This document shows, one piece after another, positions 54,301 to 64,000 of a stretch of DNA of 64,000 nt. The first letter of the stretch is position 1. Each line of letters begins with the position of its first letter. Location: the NCBI RefSeq assembly GCF_035046505.1, contig NC_089826.1, positions 83,710,254-83,774,253 on the forward strand, given 5' to 3'. Source of the DNA: Tiliqua scincoides. Lineage: Eukaryota > Chordata > Lepidosauria > Squamata > Scincidae. Made by a program: the position numbers and the translations under genes. Below the pieces are notes generated by a model that was not told the origin of the DNA, did no database searches, and saw only the letters and a program-made list of their open reading frames with translations.

Positions 54301-57300
54301 TCCAATGGCAAGCGGGAGGGGCTGCTTACATGGCGCATTGCAGCGCCTGCAATACTGTGCTGCCCCCTGTTGGAGTTGGTCCAACTCCGTCTGCTTCCAA
54401 GAGGTGGCAGGATACTATGCATTGAAAGGGTTAAGTGATGACCCAGTGACACAACACTTTACCTGTCCCTTTTTGGATGACCTATGTGGGGGTGTATCCC
54501 AGACCCTATATAACCTTCCCTTCCTCCGGGGCACCTTCTTCTTCTTCTTCCTTCTTCCTCGCTGACCACTGACCCTTTGGGATGTCGCGCAGCAGGGCTC
54601 TGCTGGCGACGCCATCTTGACCACATGGCACACGCAGAACGAGGCAGCTTTACAGCCTTGTTGTCTGTCGAGTTTAGTGTACCTCTGAACGTATTCAGAT
54701 GCTGTAACCACATGCTTCTATGGAACCGTGAGTAAATGAATCTCCTTTGAAACTTCAACCAGCCATTGTTGTCTGTGTTTATTGATTAGCAGTCAGCCGG
54801 GTGTGGGAGGCTCCCTGGGTTGATTCCCAGCAAGTGGGGGGGGGGTCTGCTGCTGAAGCTACTCTGCTTCCCCCCCTAAAGGAGGAAACCAGTCTCAGCA
54901 AATTCCTCCAACACCCCCCCCCTCTGACTTTGCTACTGGTGAGTAATATTGTATTGGCAACCTTCAGTCTCAAAAGACTCTGGTATTGCGCTCTGAAAGG
55001 TGGTTCTGGCACAGCGTCTAGTGTGGCTGAAAAGGCCAATCCGGGAGTGACAGTCCCTTCCACACTGGGAGCAAGTGCAGTCTGTCCCTGGTCTGTCTCC
55101 CTGGCTATGGGCCTTCCTTCTTTGCCTCTTAGCCTCAGACTGTTGGCCAAGTGTCTCTTCAAACTGGGAAAGGCCATGCTGCACAGCCTGCCTCCAAGCG
55201 GGCTGCTCAGAGGCCAGGGTTTCCCACTTGTTGAGGTCCACTCCTAAGGCCTTCAGATCCCTCTTGCAGATGTCCTTGTATCGAAGCTGTGGTCTACCTG
55301 TAGGGCGCTTTCCTTGCACGAGTTCTCCATAGAGGAGATCCTTTGGAATCCGGCCATCATCCATTCTCACGACATGACCAAGCCAACGCAGGCGTCCCTG
55401 TTTCAGCAGTGAATACATGCTAGGGATTCCAGCACGTTCCAGGACTGTGTTGTTTGGAACTTTGTCCTGCCAGGTGATGCCGAGGATGCGTCGGAGGCAG
55501 CGCATGTGGAAAGCGCTCAGTTTCATCTCCTGTTGTGAGCGAAGAGTCCATGACTCGCTGCAGTACAGAAGTGTACTCTGGACGCAAGCTCTGTAGACCT
55601 GGATCTTGGTATGTTCCGTCAGCTTCTTGTTGAACCAGACTCTCTTTGTGAGTCTGGAAAACGTGGTAGCTGCTTTACCGATGTGCTTGTTTAGCTCGGT
55701 ATCGAGAGAATGAGTGTCGGAGATCGTTGAGCCAAGGTACACAAAGTCATGGACAACCTCCAGTTCATGCTCAGAGATTGTAATGCAGGGAGGTGAGTCC
55801 ACATTCTGAACCATGACCTGTGTTTTCTTCAGGCTGATTGTCAGTCCAAAATCTTGGCAGGCCTTGCTAAAACGATCCATGAGCTGCTGGTGAGTAATAA
55901 GGGACAGGTAAGTAGAAGAGGCCGGGCTAGAGGCTTATGAATACAGCAGAACACCTATTTTACCCTCACCATGCTGAGAAACCAACAGGCTGGTGAGCTG
56001 TAGACCAAAGCACCATGGTTTTGAATACATCTGTGGACTAGACTGCAGGAGGGATGCATGAGGGCATGCACAAGCCGAGGGGGTAGTGGGTGATGCCTGG
56101 CAGTTTGGAGTCCTCATCATAGACCTCATCCTTTAAATGACATGGCACTACGGATGATATTTTCCTACAATACTTTCTGGAATCTAATGAATATTTACTG
56201 AAAAATAAGTAACCTACAAACTTGGCAATTATGTAACTGATAAGGAGAGGCAAAAGCAAAAAAGTTTGACTATCGTAGGCATTACCAGAATGGTAGCAAA
56301 ATGTAAAAAAAAATTGCAGAAAAGAAAGAAAAAAGCTTTTGCAAGAAAGTAAGTGAATACTTTTAAACAGTTATTTCAAAATTCTAGCTATTCAGCAAAG
56401 CAGGTACATTCCAATTATCTTGTCAAGTTTTCAATGGCAGTCTGATGAGTCGAAAAGCAATTACCATCCCTTTTGCAACTCTTCCCTTTAATTGTTCCAC
56501 ACTGTACATGACAGGAATTCCATTCTCACAAACGTGACTTGAGGTAGCTGTTAACGCCAGAAGACGTGCTAAGGAAGGAGGGAGAGCGGCTGAAAAGCGC
56601 AGGTCTTTATCATGGGTTGAATCCCTTGTGGAGCTGGACTCCTTGTGATTTCACAGGGAGCGAGGTTAGATCATAAGATGCCACTGCACAGAATGACCCC
56701 AAGAGCAAAATTCTCGGCACCGGACCTCTTGCCAATTAAAACGCTCGAGGCCTCCTGCAATGATTGGGAGCTACTGCTGGTATTACAAGTGGCTACCCTC
56801 TCCTGCTAGAATCTGGTCAGTTTCTGATGTTTCTATGAACCTCCTCACATTTCCGTTCTGGACACAGTTAACTTGGGTGGAGCCTGAGGGGCGTGTGTCC
56901 TGGGTGCAGCTCCAGGGGGGTGCATGACTGCCCCCAGGCTCCGCCCAGTCACCTCCAGGTTCTCCCCACAGGTGGGGTGCTGCTGATTTTGCATGCCCTT
57001 TTCCAGCTTCTGTGGAGGATCCCAGCCGCCACATAAGCCAGAATGGGGTGTGTGAAGGCGGCAGTGCCCCACCCTCTGGGGAGGACCAGGAAGTGATGTC
57101 ACAACATCGCGTGGCATTGTGATGTCATTGCCATGAATGACGGGGTGAAATGTTACATCCCTGGATTAACAGTTAAGGGGTGAAAGGACATGCTCTGAGG
57201 GCAAGTGATTCGGCCAATTGCTGAAGCTAAGCAGGTCTAGGTGTGGTCAGTGTCTGGATGGGAACCCAGAAGACTGGTGGTGACATGATGGTGGCTTCCA

Positions 57301-58420
57301 ACCTGAGGGAAGAGAAGCTGGTCATGGTGGCCAGGTATGGGTGTGCAGGTGGGCTCTGACTGCAGCGAGCACACCCACTGCTCTTTGGTGACAACCAAGC
57401 CTCCTGCCAGGTGGGCTGCGGTGTGTCTGAGGCTGGTACGGCCAGGGTGGGAGCAGTGCTGGCACCCCCTTAATGCCCTCTTATGGCTGGTACCCAGGAA
57501 GGACCATCCTGCGCCCCATTGCTATGCCACTGCCGCTCTGCCATTTTCATTCCCTCTTATCATTGCTAGCTCTTTTATCTGAGTTTGCCACCCCCTTTCC
57601 TCAACTGTAGCAATTTCTAGCTGTGGACCCCGTTTGCCGACTGAAGGTGGAGGAGAAACGGGAGAGACCATTTTCGTCATTCCTTCCAGGAGTGATGCAA
57701 ATTCTCGACAGCACCGTAAACTATGAATAGCGATATACCTCACACGGCTGTTCTGAGGATTAATAAAATGAAGGCTGGATTGCATGCTGCAAGTGGGAAG
57801 TGCTGTATGAACAAGAAACAGGAAGACAAGCACATTCAAACCACTCCAATATACGACACCAGGACTGGGTTCCTTTAAGTCAGGGGTCCCCAAACTACCG
57901 GCTACCACATACAAACACATCTTCACCAACCCACTGAGCCCAGTGGCATTATAATTTTGTGTTCCTGCCTACTCCTACCTCTTCTCTCCACACCCTGCCT
58001 GCCAGCTACACCTCTTCTCCCTTCTGGAGGTGTGGTCTAGAGGGTAGAGCCTCCATTTGCCTGAAGATTAACATCCACAAGGTCGCCAGTTCGAGGCCAC
58101 CGGCACCGTGCGACCTTGAAGCAGCTGGCAAGCTGCAGCTGAGCTGTTCCATCTGCTTGGAGCGTGGGAGGATGGAGGCCAGAATGTTAAACCAGATCGG
58201 AGCGTAACATCTTGAATGTGGTGGTTCTTGAAAGAGAGAACCTTCTTTCAATTTGTAAAAATCCCTGCGTGGATTTAATAAGCCTGCCTGTGTAAACCGC
58301 CTTGAATAAAGTCTTGAATAAAGACCAAGAAAGGCGGTATATAAATACTGTATATTATTATATTATATATTATTCTGCTGGACGAAGCAGCTGCAGGGCT
58401 GGGTCACTCTGGCAGACAGC

Positions 58421-58494
<74 letters not shown>

Positions 58495-61069
58495 CCCTGC
58501 AGCTGCATAATATTTTTATCTTGTTAAAAGTCTTAGACTTACACGCAACTGTATATATTACAGTATTTTCTAAAGCTGATCTGCTCTGTCCTGCCATAAT
58601 ACCAAGTCAGAGCGACGTGGCCCAGACGGCTGAAAATCTGATGATCTCTGCTTTAAGGGCTTAGAAATGGTCCTCATTAGCCTCATCAGTCCCTGCCTTC
58701 TCCTTCTGCCCTATGCTCCATTTCTCTAAAAGCCTGACTATTTTCTAACTCACAGATCTGGAAAATAATGTTTAATCAATGACCTTGGACTCCCCTCTGG
58801 CACAAAAAGCCTTCTTTCATTTCAGGGTTTCTATGGAATGCAGCGTTGAATAAAATCTCATTAATCTACGCAAGTATTACTGGGAAAAAAAATAGGGAAA
58901 AAATTTCAGAACGATGAAAAACATAACCCAGGCTCCAGAATAATCATTGTTTTACAATACAGGACTGAATTTCAGCACTGATGTTCAGCAGGATAGGGCT
59001 GACCTTGTGCACAGCAAAAGGAAAAGAGAGAAATGGCAACAGGACACTAAATGATTGTATGGGATTTACTCAGGCATTATAGTTTCTGGAGATAGTATAA
59101 CTTATAGTATAGCCCTGGAGTTATATATGCCCAGCATGTTTTGGTGATAAAACTTCATTGGAGCCACCACAGTAAACAAATTGAGAATTAATATACAGTC
59201 TCTCTTATCAGTAATTAATGCCAGAAGAATACAAGATAAGGAATATGAAAGCCTTACTGGACCGGGCTAAAGGCCCATCTAGTCCAGCAACCTGTTTTCT
59301 ACAGGAGTCCATCCATTGCCCCCAGGAATCCCGGTTCACAAACAGGAGAGAAGGCATACTTCTCTTCCATCACTGTTCCCTTGTAACTGGTACTCCGAGG
59401 AAGACTACCGCTGGATCTGGAATTGGCATATAGCCACTGGCATCGCTTAGGGCAGGGCTGAGGGTGCAGACTACACTGGCTGACATACTCAGGGTGGGCT
59501 GACACCAACAGAGGTCAAAATTGTGAAAATCTTAGTATTTTTGAATAATACCATCATGTTATATATCACACAGTGCATCATTTCATGAAGAATGCTATGG
59601 ATCAAACCGTGTTTAAATATCTGTATCAAAAGTTTTGACCAAATAACCAGAAAAGGAAAACACAACTGCCTTGTGCAACAAAAGTGGATTTCATTCACTC
59701 AAAACTGACCAGTGAGACTGATTGTTCTGAGAGCTAATAAGGTGTTTTTAAGACACAGCAGGAAACAAAATAGGACTTACTTCTGAGTAGACCAGGTTAG
59801 GATTGTGCCAGAACAGGCAAGTTAGGAGGCTTGCACTGTATCCAGCGCAGGATTGTGGCTAAGCAGCGGCTTAGCAAGAGGCAAGGGGAAACACTTCCCC
59901 TTATCCCTGGGTAAGGGCTGCTGGCCCCAATGGGTCACCTCGGACTTGCGCCACCTCCTGAGGTGGCACAAGTCCAAGGAGAGCGGAGCGGCTTGAAGCT
60001 CCTCTGTTCTCCCCAAGGACAGGAGTTGGGATCCGGCAGTTATGCCAGATGCCAGCCCCACCTTCCTCTCCTCACCCTCCCACCCCCGGGACTGCCCATC
60101 ACTTTCCCTTCCCCTGCCCAGGAACGCCTCTCTCCCTTCTCCTCCCCGCCCCCCCACGCCTACCTTTTCCACTTGTGTTGGCGCAGGCGGGCCAACACAA
60201 GCGGTTATGGGGAAGCCGGCGCAGAGGTGTCTGTCAGTCTCCGCAGGCCAGCGCTTTTCAGAGCACCGGCCTGGCTTCCCCTCGAGGAGGCGCAAACGTG
60301 ATTTACGGCTAACCTGTGTAATCCTAACCCGTGTAGGAGAGAGAATTTCAGCAGGTGCAGCTTGTCATCTATGAGACGACAAGCTGCACTTGCTGAAATT
60401 CCCTCTTCTATACAATTGTTAAAGGTCCAGGAGCCCTAACGTTGAAAGTCTGCCCATTCCTGCCCTAAGGTATTGTGACACTCACTTTAGGAAACTCTGT
60501 TACTATAGGTAGTGAGCATCTTGTAATGTTCTTGAAAAAACATTGTCAGTAATGGTGCTATAGAATCCCAACAACTACAATGGCTTCTGTACAAACAAGC
60601 AAACACATCTGTGAGCCATCAGTTCTACTAAGACACTCAGGGCCCAATCCTATCCAATTTTCCAACGCCGGTGCAACTGTGCCAATGGGGCATGCACTGC
60701 ATCTTGTGGTGGGGCAGTAGTCACAGAGGCCTCCTTGAGGTATGGGAACATTTGTTCCCTTATCTTGGGGCGGCATTGCGGCTGCACCAGTGCTGGAAAA
60801 TTGGATAGGATTGGGTCCACATACATGGATCAATTCTATGTAAAAATCTACAGCCGTCAGGAGTTAGTGGATTTATTTAAAAACAATTCCCCCCAATAAC
60901 TTACGTTTGGAATGTTTGTCACATAGAGCCGATGCCCTCATGTCACAAAGTCTCAGAGACCCTTTGCTGCTGCTGTAGACAAAGAGGTTGCAGTGATGGG
61001 GATGGAATTCGGAGGCAGTGATCACCTCGGTCAGATCTTCCATGTTGGCTGGCTTTATATCTACAATGT
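48050..61069 (-). CDS. PPP2R2C: PP2A regulatory subunit B55-gamma, last four coding exons (partial)
   Basis: Exons 61069-60905, 52862-52693, 51241-51150 and 48341-48050 join in frame and encode about 239 C-terminal residues of a protein of about 447. The exon lengths (165, 170, 92, 292) are those of the vertebrate PPP2R2 family. The product is a seven-bladed WD40 propeller that binds the PP2A A and C subunits and selects substrates, mainly in neurons. Family stretches are [91 protein letters not shown] and [19 protein letters not shown]. The gamma paralogue is chosen from the C terminus ([14 protein letters not shown]) and from synteny with WFS1. The 5' exons lie beyond the right edge. No breaks. 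Confidence 0.95.
48342..51149 (-). other. PPP2R2C intron (before the last exon)
   Basis: Holds the MITE copy at 49812-49982, a GC-rich repeat at about 50215-50480 with inverted parts, and a short palindromic repeat at 50612-50695. The rest is unassigned. Confidence 0.45.
49812..49982. repeat. Palindromic MITE, about 180 bp (copy 6)
   Basis: The left end is worn (ttcctatccaactttccag). The right end reads gtggatgggattgggccc. Confidence 0.65.
51150..51241 (-). CDS. PPP2R2C: PPP2R2C coding exon, 92 bp
   Basis: Acceptor acaaaacag and donor gacag/gtaatc. It encodes [16 protein letters not shown] and [14 protein letters not shown]. Confidence 0.96.
51242..52692 (-). other. PPP2R2C intron
   Basis: A hAT-like relic lies at about 51354-51470 (cagtgactttcaaccagtg). 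The rest is unassigned. Confidence 0.4.
52693..52862 (-). CDS. PPP2R2C: PPP2R2C coding exon, 170 bp
   Basis: Acceptor tcctgccag and donor accag/gtaggt. It encodes [13 protein letters not shown] through [11 protein letters not shown]. Confidence 0.96.
52863..54419 (-). other. PPP2R2C intron, part
   Basis: A hAT-like stretch lies at about 53248-53545 (cagtgcttcccaagccatg ... ggtagggaactactg). The rest is unassigned. Confidence 0.4.
54420..54935 (+). mobile_element. LTR-like segment, candidate fossil
   Basis: A stretch of about 370 bases has a TATA-like ccctatataacc near 54500, a pyrimidine tract and an end reading gtttattgattagca near 54787, followed by leader-like sequence that continues after the LINE insertion at 55900. 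It looks like a solo or 5' LTR of an LTR element, but no coding part was recognised. Confidence 0.3.
54949..55886 (-). mobile_element. LINE 3' part (same family as 131-516)
   Basis: It encodes a continuous 300-residue end of a non-LTR reverse transcriptase: [19 protein letters not shown], then [69 protein letters not shown] and the CX2C...H tail. The polymerase motifs upstream are lost by 5' truncation. The target duplication ctggtgagtaata is at 54936-54948 and 55887-55899. The intact frame shows it is young. Confidence 0.9.
55900..57206 (-). other. PPP2R2C intron, part
   Basis: Unassigned. A GC-rich segment at 56860-57120 ends in 'aggaagtgatgtcacaac', of a style common in reptile repeats. 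Confidence 0.4.
57207..57272 (+). mobile_element. 5S rRNA-like sequence (SINE head or pseudogene)
   Basis: gctgaagctaagcaggtct and gtctggatgggaaccc correspond to the internal promoter region of 5S rRNA (GGAAGCTAAGCAGGGTC and TTGGATGGGAGACC), with proper spacing. Too diverged to be a working 5S gene. Probably the head of a 5S-derived SINE. Confidence 0.65.
57273..58025 (-). other. PPP2R2C intron, unassigned
   Basis: No recognisable repeat or exon. Confidence 0.4.
58026..58375 (+). mobile_element. tRNA-derived SINE (type A)
   Basis: tggtctagagggtagagcc (A box), gccagttcgaggccacc (B box), then a body and a tail with accaagaaaggcggtatata. Near full-length match to 25440-25797 in reverse. Confidence 0.85.
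58423..58492. repeat. (GT)n(GA)n compound microsatellite
   Basis: About 15 GT units run straight into about 19 GA units. A similar compound tract is at 17657-17712. Confidence 0.95.
58493..59231 (-). other. PPP2R2C intron, unassigned
   Basis: AT-rich unique sequence, nothing recognised. Confidence 0.4.
59232..59450 (-). mobile_element. Older CR1 subfamily, 3' end
   Basis: aggcccatctagtccagcaa, then cctgttttctacaggagtcc, then ccattgcccccaggaa. It is the same architecture as the CR1 tails elsewhere but well diverged. Confidence 0.65.
59812..60329. repeat. GC-rich block of about 500 bp, unclassified
   Basis: CpG-containing, with a small palindrome cttgcgccacctcctgagg...cctgaggtggcacaagtcc at 59945-59975. 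The frames through it are not supported by splice sites. Could be an uncommon repeat. No promoter evidence. Confidence 0.4.
60330..60500. mobile_element. Partial copy of the nested hAT composite of 27351
   Basis: gtgtaggagag, a hairpin (cagcaggtgcagcttgtcat...gacaagctgcacttgctg), then attcctgccctaaggtatt and cactttaggaaactctg. The right junction ccctaagg and the outer element's end are both kept. Confidence 0.8.
60639..60818. repeat. Palindromic MITE, about 180 bp (copy 7)
   Basis: The ends are gggcccaatcctatccaat and attggataggattgggtcc. Middle cctccttgaggtatggg. Confidence 0.75.
60905..61069 (-). CDS. PPP2R2C: PPP2R2C coding exon, 165 bp
   Basis: Acceptor tttcaactcag and donor caaac/gtaagt on the minus strand. 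It encodes [16 protein letters not shown] through SALCDKHSK. Starts and ends inside codons. Confidence 0.95.
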
Positions 61070-61467
61070 CTGAGTTGAAAAGGTTTATTAAGGAAGGTGA
61101 CGTTGTTCAGAAGCAACATTCTTTTCCCACCATCTTTTTATACGTTTACTCATTTCTTTTTGAATAACCATTTTCCACAGACAACGTTACCAGATAACGT
61201 TTCCACATAACAGACAGTAGCGTAGCTGTGTACGCAGCCCTTCCCACTTGTCACTGCCCAGAGTGGCTCTGATGGTGAGTGGGATGGCCAGCTTACACAG
61301 CATGTTGCATGCTGCCCCCTGTAGCGACGCTATGGATCAAAGAAAAGGAATTATGTTGGAATGCATTCACATCTTTTTCTGTGTAAAACAAATCTATGTT
61401 TTGCAAATGAGTGGTAACTGTATTTTCATTGGGCAAATATTACTATTACTATTACTATTACTATTAC

Positions 61468-61935
61468 CCCTGGGCCTGGGGTTAAGAATAGGCCCTCAGT
61501 TTGGCTGTACTTGTCATAAGAGGCGACTAAACAGTCACCGGGTAGGTGGGACTCGTCAGCCTGGGAAGGCAGCTCGCCTGAGAGAAGGAAAACTCTGATC
61601 CCAAACCTCCACTGCGTCGTGGCTACATCCAGTCATGGAAAAGGCTTCAGGAGTCAACCTCGAGGCAAAATCCGGAGCCGGAGTCCCTGAGGCAGTTCAT
61701 GGCTGAACACAGTCACGTTCTGGCAACTCCTGCGACGCCGCTGGAACCAACCGTATTGGCCTCTGCCTTTCCGTTGGACCATTTCAGCAACGTGGAGAGG
61801 GGGGATTTGCTGCATGGGTAACAGCCTATCCTCCATACCTACTTTACCCAGGCTTCATGCACTGGAGAGGACACTGTTCCAGAACCACCATTCAGAGCAT
61901 GACACCATAGTCTTCCGAGACTGAAGGAAGATGCC
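61468..61935 (+). mobile_element. Short derivative of the 131/54949 LINE
   Basis: The last 65 bases or so (ctgttccagaaccaccattc ... ccgagactgaagg) match the 3' tail of the LINE. The preceding 400 bases (gccctcagtttggctgtac ... ataagaggcgactaaacag) are not its coding region and are probably its 5' untranslated region. It follows a (TTACTA)n-like microsatellite (61439-61467). Looks like a non-autonomous head-plus-tail form. Confidence 0.6.
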
Positions 61936-61939
61936 AACA

Positions 61940-62420
61940 ACATAGTAACTTTATTTCTACCCCACCTTTCTCCCAGAGGGACTCAAGGCGGCTCACAACA
62001 AGGTTAAAACAAATTAAAAGCATAATTTAAAAACAGATAAAAGCATATTAATAACATATCATAAAAACAGTAGTCAGATAAAAGCAGTCAGGTAAAAAGA
62101 GCATAGAGCAGCAAATCATAAGACAATCAGGCCTGTAACCAGGTATTTAAAAGATATTAAAAGATGTTAAAAAATGCTGAGAACTCAGAAGGTCTGTCTA
62201 AACAGAAGGGTCTTCAGGGCTCGCCGAAAGGTCTCAAGAGAGGGAGCCATTCTTAAGTCAAGGGGAAGGGAGTTCCATAGCGTTGGTGCCACTACTGAGA
62301 AGGTCCTGTTTCTTGCCGCTGCCCCACGTACCTCCCTAGGCAGCGGCACTTGTAAAAAGGCCTTCTCTGATGACCTAAGAGGACGAGCTGGATTGTATGG
62401 GGATAGGCCATCTCTACCGA
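61940..62420 (-). mobile_element. L2-type LINE 3' end
   Basis: The reverse strand encodes the [10 protein letters not shown] / APSL region and has the gccgccttgagtccctctgg...ggtgggg tail. Matches 33370-33885. Confidence 0.82.
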
Positions 62421-63891
62421 TCTCTTACGATCTCTTACTCAAATAAGAGTAAGCAAACAGAGATGCAAGAGAAGACTCTCCCAATGGTATCCATTTCCAG
62501 CGTCAATTCATTGGAAAAACTGTGTGGCACCTACAGGACTTTGTTCATGTTCCCACCGGCTTTCTGTGCCCACTCCAGAAAACAAGCAAGGCCAACGCTT
62601 CTATGTGTTTGTGAGTGACCCTCTGCTTCACTGAGTTTCAACAAAGACAGCTGTTGAAGCCTGGTACAAAAGAACGGCTCCACGAGGATTAGGGGATCAG
62701 CCAAACCGAGCCCCTGAATCACTGGAATCAACAGCTCCTGAGGGGGCCTATATATAGCAAATTAACTGCACTCCCATGATTCCCGTTTGTTGCTCCTTTC
62801 ATCTTCCTTTTTTTCCCCTGGTCCCTTTGGGTATGTTTACTTTATCCGTGGCTTCCTGCTAGTTGTCCCAAGCATCTTCCAATGGATTCTCCCTTAGTGT
62901 CACCGTCATTTGCTACCTCTTTTTCTTTCCTTCCCGTCTACTGTTTACAACCTAGACCAGGATGCAGTAATTATTGTATTTATTTACCACAACCGAAGGA
63001 AAACATCCCTCACTTTCAGCAGTGCCCTCCACAATCCTCTTCTCTTACGCCCTTTGGCACCTCACCTAAACCTCATTCCCCACCCCAACAGCAATGGCAC
63101 TGTTGCTAACTATTTGCTCATCCAGATGGCATCAAAAATTGGCTCTTTCGTGGGTTCTATAAGTTGAATTTTGTTTAAAAATAACAACTAAATGAAATTT
63201 CTGGTGAGATTTCATAAGGAGACCTGAATTAATATTGCTTTTTACAGCTGCTTCTAAGGAATTACTTGCCGTATTCTGATTGCATTCATTTTAAATAACT
63301 CATCTTTATGAATGGTGGCATTGCAAATGCCACTGTATAGTACTACTGACTTTCTACTTATCAACAGGAAGACTATCACTTGGATTTGGTAAAACGTATC
63401 CTTGGTATCAGTTGCCGACCTGGCCACTGTGGTACACTAGGGCACGAGACTGCAACATGCTGCCCCCTCCAGAGGAGATTCACCCAGCTGTACAGAGCCT
63501 CACGCAATGTCCCCAGGAACTCCAGAAGCCTTCTGAGTCCTCCAGAGCGCCATGAACAGTACTTTCAGTTTTTGTTGGGAAACTAGAACGACTGTTTTAA
63601 CAGCACTCCGGAGGCCTCAGAAGACTTTTGAATCACCCAGGGATGCAGCACAGGGCCTCCCTGGCCCACAGAATGACTCCAGAGGGCAGGCAGATGCGGC
63701 AGCAACAGCACAGCACGTACAGCAGTGCCCCACACACAGGCCCCATAGGCGTGGGTGTCTGGGGTTTCATGTGACCTTGAAACCCAAGAAATGAATATCT
63801 CACTATGTGCCACAGCATTTGTTCCTATGCTACCTGCCTCAGTTTGGCAGCCTGCCACTGCCAGCTTGGGACAACCCGATTGCTGCACCAT
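62421..63891 (-). other. PPP2R2C intron, unassigned
   Basis: No exon of PPP2R2C and no clear repeat recognised. Confidence 0.4.
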
Positions 63892-64000
63892 TAAGAACAT
63901 AACATAAGAACATAAGAACAACCCCACTGGATCAGGCCATAGGCCCATCTAGTCCAGCTTCCTGTATCTCACAGTGGCCCACCAAATGCCCCAGGGAGCA
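63892..64000 (-). mobile_element. CR1 3' end, cut by the window edge
   Basis: aacataagaacataagaac, then ggatcaggccataggccc. Runs off the right edge. Confidence 0.9.

Noticed and set aside
54170-54565. A 131-codon frame near the LTR-like segment
   Set aside because: No family resemblance, and it overlaps repeat sequence.
57207-57272. Functional 5S rRNA gene
   Set aside because: Only the internal promoter region is recognisable and it carries several changes. The ends of 5S rRNA are absent.
59822-60374. Frames of 87-157 codons in the GC-rich block
   Set aside because: Proline- and glycine-rich on both strands with no conserved motif or splice sites. Treated as GC-rich repeat DNA.

Overview
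The window is vertebrate nuclear DNA, most likely from a squamate reptile. It carries split genes of vertebrate type, a corneous beta-protein (beta-keratin) gene of the sauropsid kind, and very dense CR1 and L2 LINEs, tRNA-derived SINEs and hAT- and Tigger-like MITEs. The species cannot be named from the sequence alone.

Layout. 1-2.3 kb: 3' part of a broken Ty3/Gypsy LTR retrotransposon carrying a small LINE insertion. 3.1-6.5 kb: two keratinocyte-type genes, a cysteine-rich corneous-like gene on the minus strand (3155-3751) and a glycine-rich corneous beta-protein on the plus strand (5648-6067). 7.7-12.3 kb: a CR1 LINE split by a second, antisense CR1. 12.47-41.7 kb: the complete WFS1 (wolframin) gene on the plus strand, with CpG-island promoter, noncoding exon 1, seven coding exons giving an 878-residue protein, and a likely polyadenylation signal. 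41.7-47.8 kb: convergent intergenic DNA. 47.8 kb to the right edge: PPP2R2C (B55-gamma regulatory subunit of PP2A) on the minus strand. Its last four coding exons lie here and its 5' part is beyond 64000. WFS1 and PPP2R2C lie tail to tail as in mammals, which anchors the locus to the region equivalent to human 4p16. The two keratin-type genes upstream of WFS1 are not part of the mammalian neighbourhood I know.

The genes do not form a pathway. WFS1 is an ER membrane glycoprotein of calcium and stress homeostasis, PPP2R2C directs a phosphatase, and the keratin-type genes would act in cornified epidermis. The introns are a dense record of transposition. At least nine hAT MITEs keep 8-bp target duplications of the form nnnTAnnn, two of them nested in others. 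There are also composite CR1 read-through repeats present at two loci, a 180-bp palindromic MITE family with seven copies, and several long hairpins.

The observations most worth following are: the keratin-type gene pair at the WFS1 locus; the transposon-derived C terminus of the cysteine-rich gene; a potential 102-codon overlapping upstream reading frame in WFS1; the CR1-derived composite repeats carrying a ZNF143-like motif; and the nearly perfect hairpin in WFS1 intron 2. No CRISPR array, tRNA gene or rRNA gene was found, apart from a 5S-like SINE head.
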